This document shows, one piece after another, positions 17,125 to 26,323 of a stretch of DNA of 64,000 nt. Source of the stretch: JBKHYJ01 sp046565505 (lineage in GTDB: Bacteria; Acidobacteriota; Blastocatellia; UBA7656); contig JBKHYJ010000015.1 of assembly GCA_046565505.1 (NCBI GenBank), forward strand, positions 62,001 to 126,000, in the 5' to 3' direction. The position numbers and the translations under genes are program-made. Under the pieces are notes generated by a model. It saw only the letters and a program-made list of their open reading frames with translations, was not told the DNA's origin and made no database searches. Every line of letters begins with the position of its first letter. The stretch's first letter is position 1.

Positions 17125-19260
17125 ATGCGTAGATTGAAGGCTTCATTGCTGGCGCTGCTGTGCGTCGTATCGCTACTGTCAACTTTTAACCCTGCCCGCG
17201 CGCAGACCACGCCCTTTTTGTCCGATGATGAGATACGCATGCTCACCAACGAGATTTCAGGCGACAGGGCGTTCGAGAACATTCGCTGGCTCACGCACTG
17301 GCACCGCGACTCGGGCATGGAGGGCTACTTCAAAGCGGCCGAGTACGTTATGAGCGCGGCGAAGGAAGCGGGCCTCGAAGACGTCCGCTTCGTGGAACAG
17401 CCCTTGCGGGGGCATAACTATACGGCGCGCGCGGCGGAGCTGTGGATGGTCGAGCCCGTCGAGGTGAAGCTCGCGGACATAGGCGACACGCCGCTGTACC
17501 TGGCCGATGGCAGCCACTCCGCGGACGTGACGGCGGAGATGGTGTGGGTCGGCGACGCGTCGGCCGAGGCTTTGAAAAACGTTGAGGTCGCGGGGAAGAT
17601 CGTGCTGACGGACGCGGACCCGCAGGTGGCGATTCAGAACGCCGTGTGGGGCAAGGGCGCGGCGGGCGTCGTCTCTTACGTGACTTCGGAAAACAAGAAC
17701 CCTATGGATTACCCGGACCAGTTGGCCTGGAATCGCATCTCGGTTGACGCCCCGGCGGGCAAGAAAGGGAGCTTCGCCTTCACCCTGCCGCCGCGCAAGG
17801 GCGATAAGCTGCGGAGCATACTCTCCTCGACCGCGATGCAAGACGTTTTCGGCACGGGCAAGCGCACTAAGGGTGGGCGCGTCGTCGTCAGGGCGAAGGT
17901 CCAGACCGAAATCAAAGACGCGCCGGGCCGCACCGGGTTCGTCGAGGGCTGGATTCGCGGCTCGAAGTACCATGACCAGCAGATCGTCCTGACCGCACAC
18001 CTGCAGGAAGAGAAGACTTCCGCCAACGACGATGGCAGCGGCTGCGCGAGCATACTGGAGATCGCCCGCGTGCTCAACAAGCTGATAGCCCAGGGCAAGC
18101 TGCGCCGGCCGCTGCGCGACATACGGTTCTGGTGGACCGATGAAATCTATTCCGAGTACCGCTTCTTCCGCGACAACCCGGAAGAGCCCCGGAAGCTGCT
18201 GGCGAATTTGCACCAGGACATGGTGGGGGCCAATCAGTCGATGGGGAGCCGCGTGCAGCACCTCATCTTCGCGCCGCACTCGCGGACCAGCTACCTCGAC
18301 GCGCTGTTTGAGAGCGTGGCGACGTACGTGATCCAGACCAACAATTCCTTCCTCGCCGCCAACCGCCAGGGCGGGCTGCCGCGCCCGCACTCGCGCCCCA
18401 TATACTCCACGCGCGGGAGCCGCGACGGCTACAACGCGGCGTTCGTCCCGTGGTTCGGCTCGTCCGACCACATGACTTTCCTAGACGGCCCCGTGGGCGT
18501 GCCGGCGGTCGCGATGATTAACTGGGACGACGACTACATACACTCGTCGGACGACGACCTGGACCAGATCGACCAGACGCAGTTGCAGCGCAACAGCTTC
18601 ATCATCGGCGCGATGGCTTACTTCCTCGCGTACGCGGAAGACGGCAGGGTGGCGACCATCGCGGGCGAGACCTACGCGCAGGGGGCCAGGCGTCTGGCGA
18701 ACGATTTGAAGGCGGCCATCCGCCTGCTGTCGGAATCAGCCTCGGCCAACGACGACGGCTGGAAGTCGGCCTCCGCCATTATCGAACAGGGCGTGCTGCG
18801 CGAGGCGAAGGCGTTAGCCTCCGCACGCGTTTTCGCAGGGGCCAACCAGAGCGCCACCAGGGCGGTCGAAGAACTCGCCGCGCGGGTGAAGGGCAGGGAG
18901 GGCGAGTTGATGCTGGACCTGAAAGCCTATTACAGGCAGCTTCACGGGAAGGACCCGCAGCCCGCCGCGCTCGGCCCTCAAGAAGCGGCCGCCAGTAAGA
19001 AAGTCCCCGCCAATGCCACCCCGCTCGAAAGCTACTTCTCAAGCCGCGAGAAGGTCAGGTTCAGGGGCGGCCTGCATGGCCTGATGCGTGACGAAGTCTA
19101 CAATTTCGTTGACGGCAGGCGCAGCTACTATGACATCTACAAGGCGGTCTACGCGGAGGCGGCCTCGGCCGGGGCGTGGTACTACGGCACGGTGACGCTG
19201 GGCGACGTGGTGGGACTGCTCGACGCCGCGGTGCAGGCGAAGGCGCTGGTGTTGAAGTAA
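17125..19260 (+). CDS. M28-like zinc peptidase with PA-type insert, exported
   Basis: 711 residues with a Sec signal peptide (LLALLCVVSLLSTF, cleavage after ARA near residue 27). A protease-associated-like insert (about 95-200, including GKIVLTDADP) precedes the aminopeptidase core. The co-catalytic metal layout of family M28 is visible: LTAHLQEE, ANDDGSGCASILEIAR, WWTDEIYSEY, LHQDMVGAN and a late YIHSSDDDLDQID. The canonical Glu-Glu pair is Asp-Glu (TDEI), which may alter catalysis or indicate a DUF4910-like relative. A C-terminal helical extension (about 540-711) has no known fold. GAGGAGATCAAG before 17125 selects this start over an ATG 39 bases upstream. Likely periplasmic or secreted peptide degradation. 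Confidence 0.82.
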   Translation: MRRLKASLLALLCVVSLLSTFNPARAQTTPFLSDDEIRMLTNEISGDRAFENIRWLTHWHRDSGMEGYFKAAEYVMSAAKEAGLEDVRFVEQPLRGHNYTARAAELWMVEPVEVKLADIGDTPLYLADGSHSADVTAEMVWVGDASAEALKNVEVAGKIVLTDADPQVAIQNAVWGKGAAGVVSYVTSENKNPMDYPDQLAWNRISVDAPAGKKGSFAFTLPPRKGDKLRSILSSTAMQDVFGTGKRTKGGRVVVRAKVQTEIKDAPGRTGFVEGWIRGSKYHDQQIVLTAHLQEEKTSANDDGSGCASILEIARVLNKLIAQGKLRRPLRDIRFWWTDEIYSEYRFFRDNPEEPRKLLANLHQDMVGANQSMGSRVQHLIFAPHSRTSYLDALFESVATYVIQTNNSFLAANRQGGLPRPHSRPIYSTRGSRDGYNAAFVPWFGSSDHMTFLDGPVGVPAVAMINWDDDYIHSSDDDLDQIDQTQLQRNSFIIGAMAYFLAYAEDGRVATIAGETYAQGARRLANDLKAAIRLLSESASANDDGWKSASAIIEQGVLREAKALASARVFAGANQSATRAVEELAARVKGREGELMLDLKAYYRQLHGKDPQPAALGPQEAAASKKVPANATPLESYFSSREKVRFRGGLHGLMRDEVYNFVDGRRSYYDIYKAVYAEAASAGAWYYGTVTLGDVVGLLDAAVQAKALVLK

Positions 19261-19330
19261 CACTTCGCGGGCGCCGCGCGGCCCCGCGAAGAAAATGATA
19301 ACCGCAACGAGAAGAAAAGGACGAATCACT

Positions 19331-20317
19331 ATGCAACAGCGGCAGCTTGGGAAGCAAGGCTTGGCGGTCTCGGCTCTAGGGCTGGGCTGCATGGGCATGT
19401 CGGAATTTTACGGCGCGGCGGACGAGAAAGAATCCGTCGCCACTATACACCGCGCTTTAGAGCTCGGCGTTAACTTCCTGGACACGTCCGATATGTATGG
19501 CCCGTACACGAACGAGATGCTCGTCGGGAGGGCGATCCGCGGCCAGCGCGACGCGGTCGTGCTGGCCACGAAATTCGGCATCGAGCGCGGCGAAGACCAG
19601 TCGGTCCGCACCATCAATGGCAGGCCGGAGTACGTGCGCCGCGCGTGCGAAGCTTCGCTCGGCCGCCTCGGCGTCGATCACATAGACCTCTATTACCAGC
19701 ACCGCGTGGACCCGAACGTGCCCATCGAAGACACGGTCGGTGCGATGTCAGAGCTGGTGCGGGCGGGCAAAGTGAAGTACCTGGGGTTGAGCGAGGCCGG
19801 GGTGCAAACGATCCGCCGAGCGCATGCCACTCACCCCATCAGCGCGCTGCAAACGGAGTATTCGCTCTGGAGCCGCGACCCGGAGGACGAGATTCTGCCG
19901 GCCGTGCGCGAGTTGGGCATAGGCTTTGTCGCCTACAGCCCGCTGGGGCGCGGCTTCCTGACGGGCCGGTACAAGAGCTTCGACGACCTCGCGCCGGACG
20001 ATTACAGGCGGCATTCGCCGCGGTTCCAGGGCGAGAACTTTGAAAAGAACCTCGAACTTGTTGACCGCGTCACAGGCATGGCGAAGGACAAGGGGGTCAC
20101 GCCCGGCCAGCTCGCGCTCGCCTGGGTGCTGGCGCAAGGCGGAGACATAGTCCCGATCCCGGGCACGAAGCGGCGCTCTTACCTCGAAGAGAACGTCGCC
20201 GCCGCGGGCGTGAAGTTGACTACGGAGGACCTTTCTCGCATCAACGACATCGCCCCGCAGGGGGCCGCCGCCGGGACCCGCTACCCGGAGGCGATGATGC
20301 AATTCGTCAACCTGTAG
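19331..20317 (+). CDS. aldo/keto reductase
   Basis: NADPH-dependent reductase of the AKR superfamily (328 aa). It has the expected TIM-barrel signatures: GCMGMSEFYG near the start, NFLDTSDMYGPYTNE with the catalytic Asp and Tyr of the D-Y-K-H tetrad, ATKFGIER (Lys), DLYYQHRVDP (His), LGLSEAG, and IPGTKRRSYLEENVAA for cofactor phosphate binding. This is the group of AKR11/13-like enzymes (YajO/IolS relatives). No signal peptide; cytosolic. AAAGGACG lies before the ATG at 19331. Substrate cannot be inferred. It follows the M28 gene by 70 bases on the same strand and converges with peptide deformylase. Confidence 0.9.
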   Translation: MQQRQLGKQGLAVSALGLGCMGMSEFYGAADEKESVATIHRALELGVNFLDTSDMYGPYTNEMLVGRAIRGQRDAVVLATKFGIERGEDQSVRTINGRPEYVRRACEASLGRLGVDHIDLYYQHRVDPNVPIEDTVGAMSELVRAGKVKYLGLSEAGVQTIRRAHATHPISALQTEYSLWSRDPEDEILPAVRELGIGFVAYSPLGRGFLTGRYKSFDDLAPDDYRRHSPRFQGENFEKNLELVDRVTGMAKDKGVTPGQLALAWVLAQGGDIVPIPGTKRRSYLEENVAAAGVKLTTEDLSRINDIAPQGAAAGTRYPEAMMQFVNL

Positions 20318-20339
20318 GGGAGGGCAGCGACTCGCCCCG

Positions 20340-20936
20340 TCAGTCCCGGCGGGGCTTAAAAGCCTCGCGCATCTGCTCGATTGGCACGTCCTTCCAGAAG
20401 CGCGTCAGGTTGTCCACGCTCATAAACGAGCGCGAGCGCATGCGGTCGATGTAGAGCGTGCCATTGAGATGATCTATCTCATGCTGGAGTATGCGGGCGT
20501 ACCAGCCGCGGGCGTTGATCGTCACGGGCTCCGCGCGCTCGTTCAGGCATTCGACACGCACGGCGCGCGCGCGCGCGACGAGGGCCGCAAAACCTGAAAG
20601 GCTGAGGCAGCCCTCAAAAAACTCGACCTCCTCACCCGGCTCGACGTGGAGGGTGGGGTTGATGATGACGTGGAAGGGGACGGGCGACCTCTCCTGCCGC
20701 GCGAGCGCCTCGGGCTCGACGCCCTTGAGGAATTCCTCCGGGTCTTCGATGACGGCGAGCCGGAGCGGGAGCCCGACCTGCGGCGCGGCAAGCCCCACGC
20801 CAGGCGCGTCGCGCATGGTCTCGCGCATCACTTCTATGAGCCGCTGAATCTCCGGGCCGCGAATCTCTTCGGCCGAAAGCGGCCGGGCCGCCTGCCGCAG
20901 CACCGGCTCGCCTACCTGCACGATTCTCATTTTCAT
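20340..20936 (-). CDS. def: peptide deformylase
   Basis: Removes the formyl group from N-terminal methionine of new proteins; a metal enzyme (Fe2+/Zn2+). All three diagnostic motifs are present in order in 198 residues: GVGLAAPQ (about 46-53), EGCLSL (metal Cys, about 113-118) and QHEIDHLNG (the HExxH motif, about 155-163). The protein is slightly longer than E. coli Def (169 aa), with an insert around residues 72-92 as in type 2/3-like enzymes. It does not lie with fmt here, so it is probably an extra or unlinked copy. The start codon is ambiguous by one codon (MKMRIVQVGEPVLR); I take the first ATG. Confidence 0.93.
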   Translation of the reverse strand: MKMRIVQVGEPVLRQAARPLSAEEIRGPEIQRLIEVMRETMRDAPGVGLAAPQVGLPLRLAVIEDPEEFLKGVEPEALARQERSPVPFHVIINPTLHVEPGEEVEFFEGCLSLSGFAALVARARAVRVECLNERAEPVTINARGWYARILQHEIDHLNGTLYIDRMRSRSFMSVDNLTRFWKDVPIEQMREAFKPRRD

Positions 20937-21080
20937 AACTGCTTTCTACTCGAAGTAAGAGTTCCGACTCCGGCGGCGAAGGGCCGGGCCGTCGCCGCGC
21001 AATACCCCGCGGGCTCGCGCGGATTTTGCGACCGCGGGGAGCCCCGGCCGATTTTTAATCTGAGGAGGGTCGGCAATTCC

Positions 21081-21142
21081 CCGCAGCTTGCTGCGGCCCC
21101 TTCGCCTCGCCCCCCTTTGCGATACCTCGCAGCTTGCTGCGA
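21081..21142. repeat. two copies of a short palindrome
   Basis: CCGCAGCTTGCTGCGG at 21081-21096 and TCGCAGCTTGCTGCGA at 21127-21142 share the core CGCAGCTTGCTGCG and form 6-7 bp hairpins, 46 bases apart in the gap just downstream of the propeller protein gene (which reads leftwards). They could act as a bipartite terminator or be copies of a short dispersed palindromic repeat. Confidence 0.6.
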
Positions 21143-21166
21143 AGGAGCTTCATAGTCCTGCCCCCC

Positions 21167-24100
21167 TCAGCGGGGCGGCTCTATCGGCTTGCCCGCGATT
21201 ATCACCGGGGCGTTGAAGCGGCGCAGCGTTTCGTTCATTTTCGGCACCGCGTCGCTGATGAACTTGTTGACCTCCGCCAGCCTTTGCGGGAACTCCGTTT
21301 GTAGCTCGGCGAAGTATTCTCTCTGGGCGGGGGTCGGCGCGGCGTTCACGCCATCGATGTCGAAGAACAGCCCGCCGAGCTTCTCGGAGAGCTTCGACCC
21401 GCCCCCCAGCCTGCCTTCGCCCGGCGCGACGGCGAGACTGCCCGCGAGCGCATCCACCTGCTTCTTGTAATCCGCTATCGCCTTCGTCAAGTCGGCCGGC
21501 GCGTCGGGCATCCGGTCCTTGACGGTCTTCTCCGCCTGCTCAAGCTGAGCCTTCACGCTGTCGAGCAGCCTGAGCGAATCGTTGATGGCCGATTGCATGT
21601 CGCGCAGCTTCAGGGCGAGGTCCCGCTGAAGCTGAAGGTCGGCCTCGGACACCGTCACGGTCGGGTCCATGCGGACTTCCACCTGCTTCTGGAAAGACCT
21701 GTCGCCGACCATGAATTTAACTGTGTATGTGCCGGGCACGACCTGCGCGCTGCGCGAGCCCCCGGTGAAGCGCGTCTCCTCTTCGCTGGGCGGGCGGCGC
21801 ACGCGCGGGCCTTCATACCTCAAGTCCCAGGACGTGCGGTTCAAGCCCTGCTCCCTGGGTATCTGGTTTAGCTCTCTGACGACCTTGCCGCCCGCGTCCA
21901 GAATTTGAATCTTCACCCCGGTCTTCTCGTCCGGCTTGTCTTTCAGGTAGTAAGTGATCAGCGCGCCGCCCGGCGGGTTGGGCCCGGCGAAGATCGCGTC
22001 GCCCATGCCATAGCGCGTGAACCGTGTCGTGAACCTCAACGCGGGGCGCACGTCGAACAGCCGCGCGTCGGCGTTCAAGACTCCCTCGCCCATCTGCTGT
22101 ATGGCCGTCGCGTCGTCGAACACCCACAGGCTGCGCCCATGCGTCGCGATAATCAAGTCGTTGTCCCGCGGGTGAACCAGGATGTCGTGGACGGCCACCG
22201 CCGGCAGGTTCTTCATCCCGAGCGAGACCCAATTCTTCCCGCCGTTGTACGAGCAGAACAGCCCCAGCTCCGTCCCGGCGTAAATCAAGCCGGGGTTTTT
22301 CGGGTCCTCGCGCACGACGTGCACGTAAGCCTTGCCGGGCAAATCGCCCGTGATGTTCGCCCACGTCCGCCCGCCATCGCCCGTCTTGAAAACGTATGGG
22401 CGGTAGTCGTCCAGCTTGTGCCGGTCGAACGCGGCGTAGGTGACGTCCGGGTTCGCGCGCGAAGGCTCGACGTGCGAGACGCTCGACCCGGCCGGCATGC
22501 CCGGCACGTTCTTAATGAGGTTCGCCCACGTCTTCCCGCCATCGGTCGTCAGTTGGAGGTTGCCGTCGTCCGTGCCGGCCCAGATCGCCCCCCTGCGCGC
22601 GGGCGATTCGGCGAGGCTGATGATGGTGCAGTAGTATTCGGCCGACGAGTTCTCCGGCGTCACGGGGCCGCCCGCCTCCTTCTGCAACTCTTTATTATTG
22701 GTCGTCAGGTCGCCGCTTATCTTCTCCCATGACTTGCCGAAGTCGGTCGATTTGAAAACGACGTTCGCGCCGAAATAAACCGTGTTCTTGTCGTGCGGCG
22801 ACGCGACGAGCGGGGAGTTCCAGTTGAAGCGGTACTTGCCCTCGGCGGCCGGGCCCCCGCCGCCCTGCGTGTAAGGGCTGATCGACTGCTGCTCGCGGTT
22901 GCGGAAGTCCGTCCGCACCACGTTCCCCCTCTGGGATTCCGTTAGGTAAAGCTCCGGGTCGTCCGCATGATTGAGCGCGTAGAACCCATCGCCGAAGCTC
23001 ACCATACGCCAATCCTCGTTGAGTATGCCGGCCGGCTCGCGCGTCCGGCTAGGCCCGGTCCAGGTCCCGTTGTCTTGGAGCCCCCCCATGATGTAGTAAA
23101 ACGGCTGGCGGTTGTCCGCGTGTATTTGATAGAACTGGCCTATCGGAAAATTGTTGACGTACTCCCAGGTGTCGCCGCCATCGTTAGAGACGGCGAAGCC
23201 GCCATCCTGGCCCTGCCAGATCCGGCTCGGGTTCTTCGGGTCGATCCACAGCGCGTGAAAATCTATGTGCGTGAGCTGTGAGATTGTGCGGAACGTGCGG
23301 CCCCCGTCTATGGAAAGGAACAGGGGGGAGGCCACCGCGTAGACGCGATTCTCGTTCATGGGATCGACACGCACGCGCGTGTAGTAGAAGCCGCGCCCCA
23401 CGATGCTCTGGTCCTTCGACACCTGCCGGAAACTCTCCCCCTTATCGTCCGAGCGGTAGAGCGATCCCTCCTTCGCCTCGACTATCGCGTAAACGACGCT
23501 CGGGTTACTCGGGGCCACGCGCACGCCGATCCGCCCCAGCAGTTTCGGCAGGCCGGCTGTAACCTTGTTCCAGGTGCGGCCCCCGTCAATCGAGCGGAAC
23601 AATCCGCCCTTCTCGTCGCCGCTGCGAAAAGTCCAGGGCTTGCGCTCGAAGTTCCACATCCCCGCGTAGAGGATGTTAGGGTTCGATGGGTCGATTTCCA
23701 GGTCCGACGCGCCGTGACTCGCGTCTATGTAAAGAGTCTTCTGCCAGGTCTTGCCGCCGTCGGTCGTCATAAAGACGCCCCGCTCCTCGTTGGGCCCGAA
23801 TGCGTGCCCGACCGCCGCCACGTAAGCTACGTCGGGGTTGGTCGGGTGTATGACGATGCGCGAGATGGTGTTGGTGTCTTTAAGCCCTAGGTGCCGCCAG
23901 GTCTTGCCGCCGTCGTTCGACTTGTAAACCCCGTCGCCGAACGAGACGCTGTTGCGCACGTTCGACTCGCCCGTGCCGACCCATATGACGTCGGGGTTGT
24001 TCGGCTCAAGCGCGATGTCGCCTATCGAGAGCGTGCCCTGCCGCTCGAAGATGGGCTTCCACGTCATGCCGCCATTGGTGGTCTTCCACAGCCCGCCCGA

Positions 24101-24340
24101 GCCCGTGGCGGCGTACACCAGGTTAGGGTTGCCCGGCACGCCTTCGACGTCGGCCGCGCGGCCGCCCATGTTGGACGGCCCGATGCTGCGCCATTCGAGC
24201 CGCTCGAACGCCTTGACTTCGGCCGGGGCCTTGCCGTCCGATTGCGCCCCTTCTTGCGCCGTCGCGGGGCCGGCGCCGGCCGCGGTCAGAAACAAGACCA
24301 TTGCCGCGCACCAAGCGCCTGGCTGCCTGTGCTTCTGCAT
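21167..24340 (-). CDS. VPS10/sortilin-like beta-propeller protein, exported
   Basis: 1057 residues with a Sec signal peptide (AAMVLFLTAAG, cleavage after ATA around residue 27). Residues about 40-740 carry at least ten Asp-box repeats of the S/T-x-D-x-G-x-T-W type (SNDGGKTW, TTDGGKTW, SIDGGRTW, KTGDGGRTW and others), making a large BNR/VPS10-type propeller. The C-terminal part (about 750-1057) holds a beta-sandwich (GGALITYYLKDKP) and a long helical end. Annotated members are called glycosyl hydrolases, but no catalytic residue is recognisable. It is common in Acidobacteriota and Bacteroidota near peptidases. GGAGGGACG before 24340 supports the chosen ATG. The likely role is binding or cleavage of peptides or glycans at the surface. 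Confidence 0.85.
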   Translation of the reverse strand: MQKHRQPGAWCAAMVLFLTAAGAGPATAQEGAQSDGKAPAEVKAFERLEWRSIGPSNMGGRAADVEGVPGNPNLVYAATGSGGLWKTTNGGMTWKPIFERQGTLSIGDIALEPNNPDVIWVGTGESNVRNSVSFGDGVYKSNDGGKTWRHLGLKDTNTISRIVIHPTNPDVAYVAAVGHAFGPNEERGVFMTTDGGKTWQKTLYIDASHGASDLEIDPSNPNILYAGMWNFERKPWTFRSGDEKGGLFRSIDGGRTWNKVTAGLPKLLGRIGVRVAPSNPSVVYAIVEAKEGSLYRSDDKGESFRQVSKDQSIVGRGFYYTRVRVDPMNENRVYAVASPLFLSIDGGRTFRTISQLTHIDFHALWIDPKNPSRIWQGQDGGFAVSNDGGDTWEYVNNFPIGQFYQIHADNRQPFYYIMGGLQDNGTWTGPSRTREPAGILNEDWRMVSFGDGFYALNHADDPELYLTESQRGNVVRTDFRNREQQSISPYTQGGGGPAAEGKYRFNWNSPLVASPHDKNTVYFGANVVFKSTDFGKSWEKISGDLTTNNKELQKEAGGPVTPENSSAEYYCTIISLAESPARRGAIWAGTDDGNLQLTTDGGKTWANLIKNVPGMPAGSSVSHVEPSRANPDVTYAAFDRHKLDDYRPYVFKTGDGGRTWANITGDLPGKAYVHVVREDPKNPGLIYAGTELGLFCSYNGGKNWVSLGMKNLPAVAVHDILVHPRDNDLIIATHGRSLWVFDDATAIQQMGEGVLNADARLFDVRPALRFTTRFTRYGMGDAIFAGPNPPGGALITYYLKDKPDEKTGVKIQILDAGGKVVRELNQIPREQGLNRTSWDLRYEGPRVRRPPSEEETRFTGGSRSAQVVPGTYTVKFMVGDRSFQKQVEVRMDPTVTVSEADLQLQRDLALKLRDMQSAINDSLRLLDSVKAQLEQAEKTVKDRMPDAPADLTKAIADYKKQVDALAGSLAVAPGEGRLGGGSKLSEKLGGLFFDIDGVNAAPTPAQREYFAELQTEFPQRLAEVNKFISDAVPKMNETLRRFNAPVIIAGKPIEPPR

Positions 24341-24517
24341 CACGTCCCTCCATATCTCAATCGTTTTTGAGTAAAAGATAAGTATCATCTAAGCCCCGGG
24401 CACCCGGCAAGGATGACCACCTCCGGGCCGGCTCCCGGCTGAAAGGAAGATTCGGCGGGCCGGAAAGAATCTCATAAGGGGTTGACGGTTGTCTGAGCTT
24501 TACGGTTACAGAGAGAA

Positions 24518-26101
24518 TTATTTTTTACGCAGCGGGCGGCCGGCGAGCGCCCCCGTGTACCGGCCGCCGTCAACGGCCAGCTTCCCGTTGACGATGACGT
24601 ATTTCATCCCGGCCGCCAGCAGCCGGGGCTGTTCGTACGTGGCGCGGTCCGCGACGCCCTTTTCGTCGAAGACGATTAAGTCCGCGTAATACCCCCGGCG
24701 AATCAAGCCCCGCTCGGGTATTCGGAAAGTTTCGCACGCGAGCGCGCTGCTATGGCGCACCGCGAAGGCGAGGCTGATGACCTTCTTCCTGTAGACGTAC
24801 TCGCGAAGCTTCCGGGGGAAGGTGCCGTACTTACGGGGGTGCCCGTCGGAGCCGTCGGAGCCCGTCATCACAAAATCCTGCTTCATGAAGTTCTCAACGT
24901 CTTTCTCGTCCATGTTGAAAGAGGCGACGCCGGCCCCGCCCGCTTTGATTATCTCAAGCGCGGCTTCAATGGGGCTGCGGGCGCGCTCCCCCGCCACCTG
25001 GCCGAGCGTCTTGCCGACCAGCGCGCGGTCTCTGGCGGAGGTAATCAGTAGGGATTCGGCGCCGCCCCGGCGTTTCAGGTTCGCCTCCATCTCGGCGATC
25101 AGCCGGGGGCGCGTCAGCGCGTCCTCGATTCGTTTCAGAAGCTCTGCCTCGCCGCCCACCTCGGCCCAGCGGGGTACGAGCGCCGCCGTGACGCTCGTAC
25201 CCGAAGCCGTGTAAGGGTATTGATCGGCCGTCACCTTGACGCCGCCGGCCCGCGCCTTGTTGATTAAATTGATAGCATCTACGCTCTTGCCCCACACGTC
25301 CGTCCCGAGCGCCTTGATGTGCGAGATGTTCACGGGGATGTTCGCTTCGCGGCCGATGCGTATCGTTTCTTTGATCGAGCCCAGCAGCCCGATTGAGTAC
25401 GAGCTTTCGTCCCGCATGTGGCTGTCGTAGACGCCGCCTTTAAGCGCCGCCGCTTTCGCAAGCTCGATGACCTCTTCGGTCTTCGCGTAGCTCCCCGGCG
25501 CGTAATAAAGTCCCGTGGACATGCCGAAGGCCCCTTCATCCATCGCGCGGCTTATCATACCCTTCATACGCTCCAACTGCGCGGGCGATGGCTCGGCGTC
25601 GCTCATCGCCATCACCTGGCGACGGACGGCCCCCTGGCCGACGAGCAGGGCGGCGTTCGTGCCTATGCCTTGCCGCTGCCACCTGTCGAGCGTGTCCCGT
25701 ACGCGCGCCGGGCCCCCGCCATCGTTGCCAGTGATGACTGTGGTGACGCCCTGCATCAGGTAGTTCTCGTTGCTCTTGCGGTCGGGATCGGAGAGGTCTT
25801 CCATAGTGTGCGTGTGCGGGTCAACGAAACCGGGGGCGACCACCAGCCCCGCCGCGTCAATCGTCCGCGCCGCGCCGACCTTCTCCCTCGCGGCGTCGCC
25901 TATGAAAACGATGCGGTCGCCCTTCACGCCCACGTCTGCTATGACAGGGCCGGAGCCTGACCCGTCTATGACTTTGCCTCGCCTGATTAATAAATCTAAC
26001 TGCGGCTGCTGAAAACCGGCGTAAGAGTGTGAGAGGGCCAGCAGGGCGGCCAGCGAGCAGCAGGCGAGGACGAACCCATCTTTCGAGAGGATCTTAAACA
26101 T
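24518..26101 (-). CDS. N-acyl-D-amino-acid deacylase (D-aminoacylase), exported
   Basis: 527-residue amidohydrolase that would remove N-acyl groups from D-amino acids, useful for recycling wall peptides. A signal peptide (LACCSLAALLAL) precedes LLIRRGKVIDGSG, the usual start of the family. The metal site HxH is in DPHTHTMEDLS. In Alcaligenes D-aminoacylase a Cys in the GNCG stretch is a zinc ligand; here the corresponding segment is TGNDGGG, so Asp replaces Cys. Later motifs DSHMRDES, NISHIKALG and MTGSDGSDGHPR (the GSDG Asp) are intact. GAAGAG lies just before the ATG at 26101; longer upstream reading is not supported by family length. Divergent from the M14 carboxypeptidase gene. Confidence 0.88.
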   Translation of the reverse strand: MFKILSKDGFVLACCSLAALLALSHSYAGFQQPQLDLLIRRGKVIDGSGSGPVIADVGVKGDRIVFIGDAAREKVGAARTIDAAGLVVAPGFVDPHTHTMEDLSDPDRKSNENYLMQGVTTVITGNDGGGPARVRDTLDRWQRQGIGTNAALLVGQGAVRRQVMAMSDAEPSPAQLERMKGMISRAMDEGAFGMSTGLYYAPGSYAKTEEVIELAKAAALKGGVYDSHMRDESSYSIGLLGSIKETIRIGREANIPVNISHIKALGTDVWGKSVDAINLINKARAGGVKVTADQYPYTASGTSVTAALVPRWAEVGGEAELLKRIEDALTRPRLIAEMEANLKRRGGAESLLITSARDRALVGKTLGQVAGERARSPIEAALEIIKAGGAGVASFNMDEKDVENFMKQDFVMTGSDGSDGHPRKYGTFPRKLREYVYRKKVISLAFAVRHSSALACETFRIPERGLIRRGYYADLIVFDEKGVADRATYEQPRLLAAGMKYVIVNGKLAVDGGRYTGALAGRPLRKK

Positions 26102-26190
26102 TTGCTCTTCGGGATTGGCGCGGAGAGTATACCGAGGGCCGGGCCTTTCGACAACCGGCGGCTCCGCGCGGGGCCATGTGCGATCCGCCC

Positions 26191-26218
26191 GCGGCCGCTT
26201 TATCGCGGCCGCTTTATC
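26191..26218. repeat. tandem 14-bp direct repeat
   Basis: GCGGCCGCTTTATC occurs twice with no spacer (26191-26204 and 26205-26218) in the divergent gap between the D-aminoacylase and M14 genes, about 40-60 bases upstream of the M14 promoter candidate. The unit contains a palindromic GCGGCCGC core, so it could be a regulator site or a replication-slippage duplication. Confidence 0.65.
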
Positions 26219-26254
26219 TAAGACCGGCGATGGACCCCTTCGCGCGGGCATGGT

Positions 26255-26285
26255 TTGACACCGCATAGCCCTTCCGGTGTATGCT
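26255..26285 (+). promoter_or_regulatory. candidate promoter for the M14 carboxypeptidase gene
   Basis: A perfect TTGACA (-35) at 26255-26260 is followed 17-19 bases later by TGTATG or TATGCT (26278-26285) as a weak -10. The resulting leader is about 30-35 bases with AAAGGAG in place. The -10 is poor, so the assignment is moderate. Confidence 0.45.
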
Positions 26286-26323
26286 CCAAATCCAATCAGC
26301 CATCGGAAAGGAGCTACCTTACT

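Noticed and set aside
17257..18471. 404-residue minus-strand open frame
   Set aside because: Antisense to the M28-like peptidase and rich in Arg, Val and Ala without any motif.
20560..20580. GC dinucleotide run as a microsatellite
   Set aside because: It encodes part of the deformylase (Ala/Arg codons) and is not longer than expected for GC-rich coding DNA.
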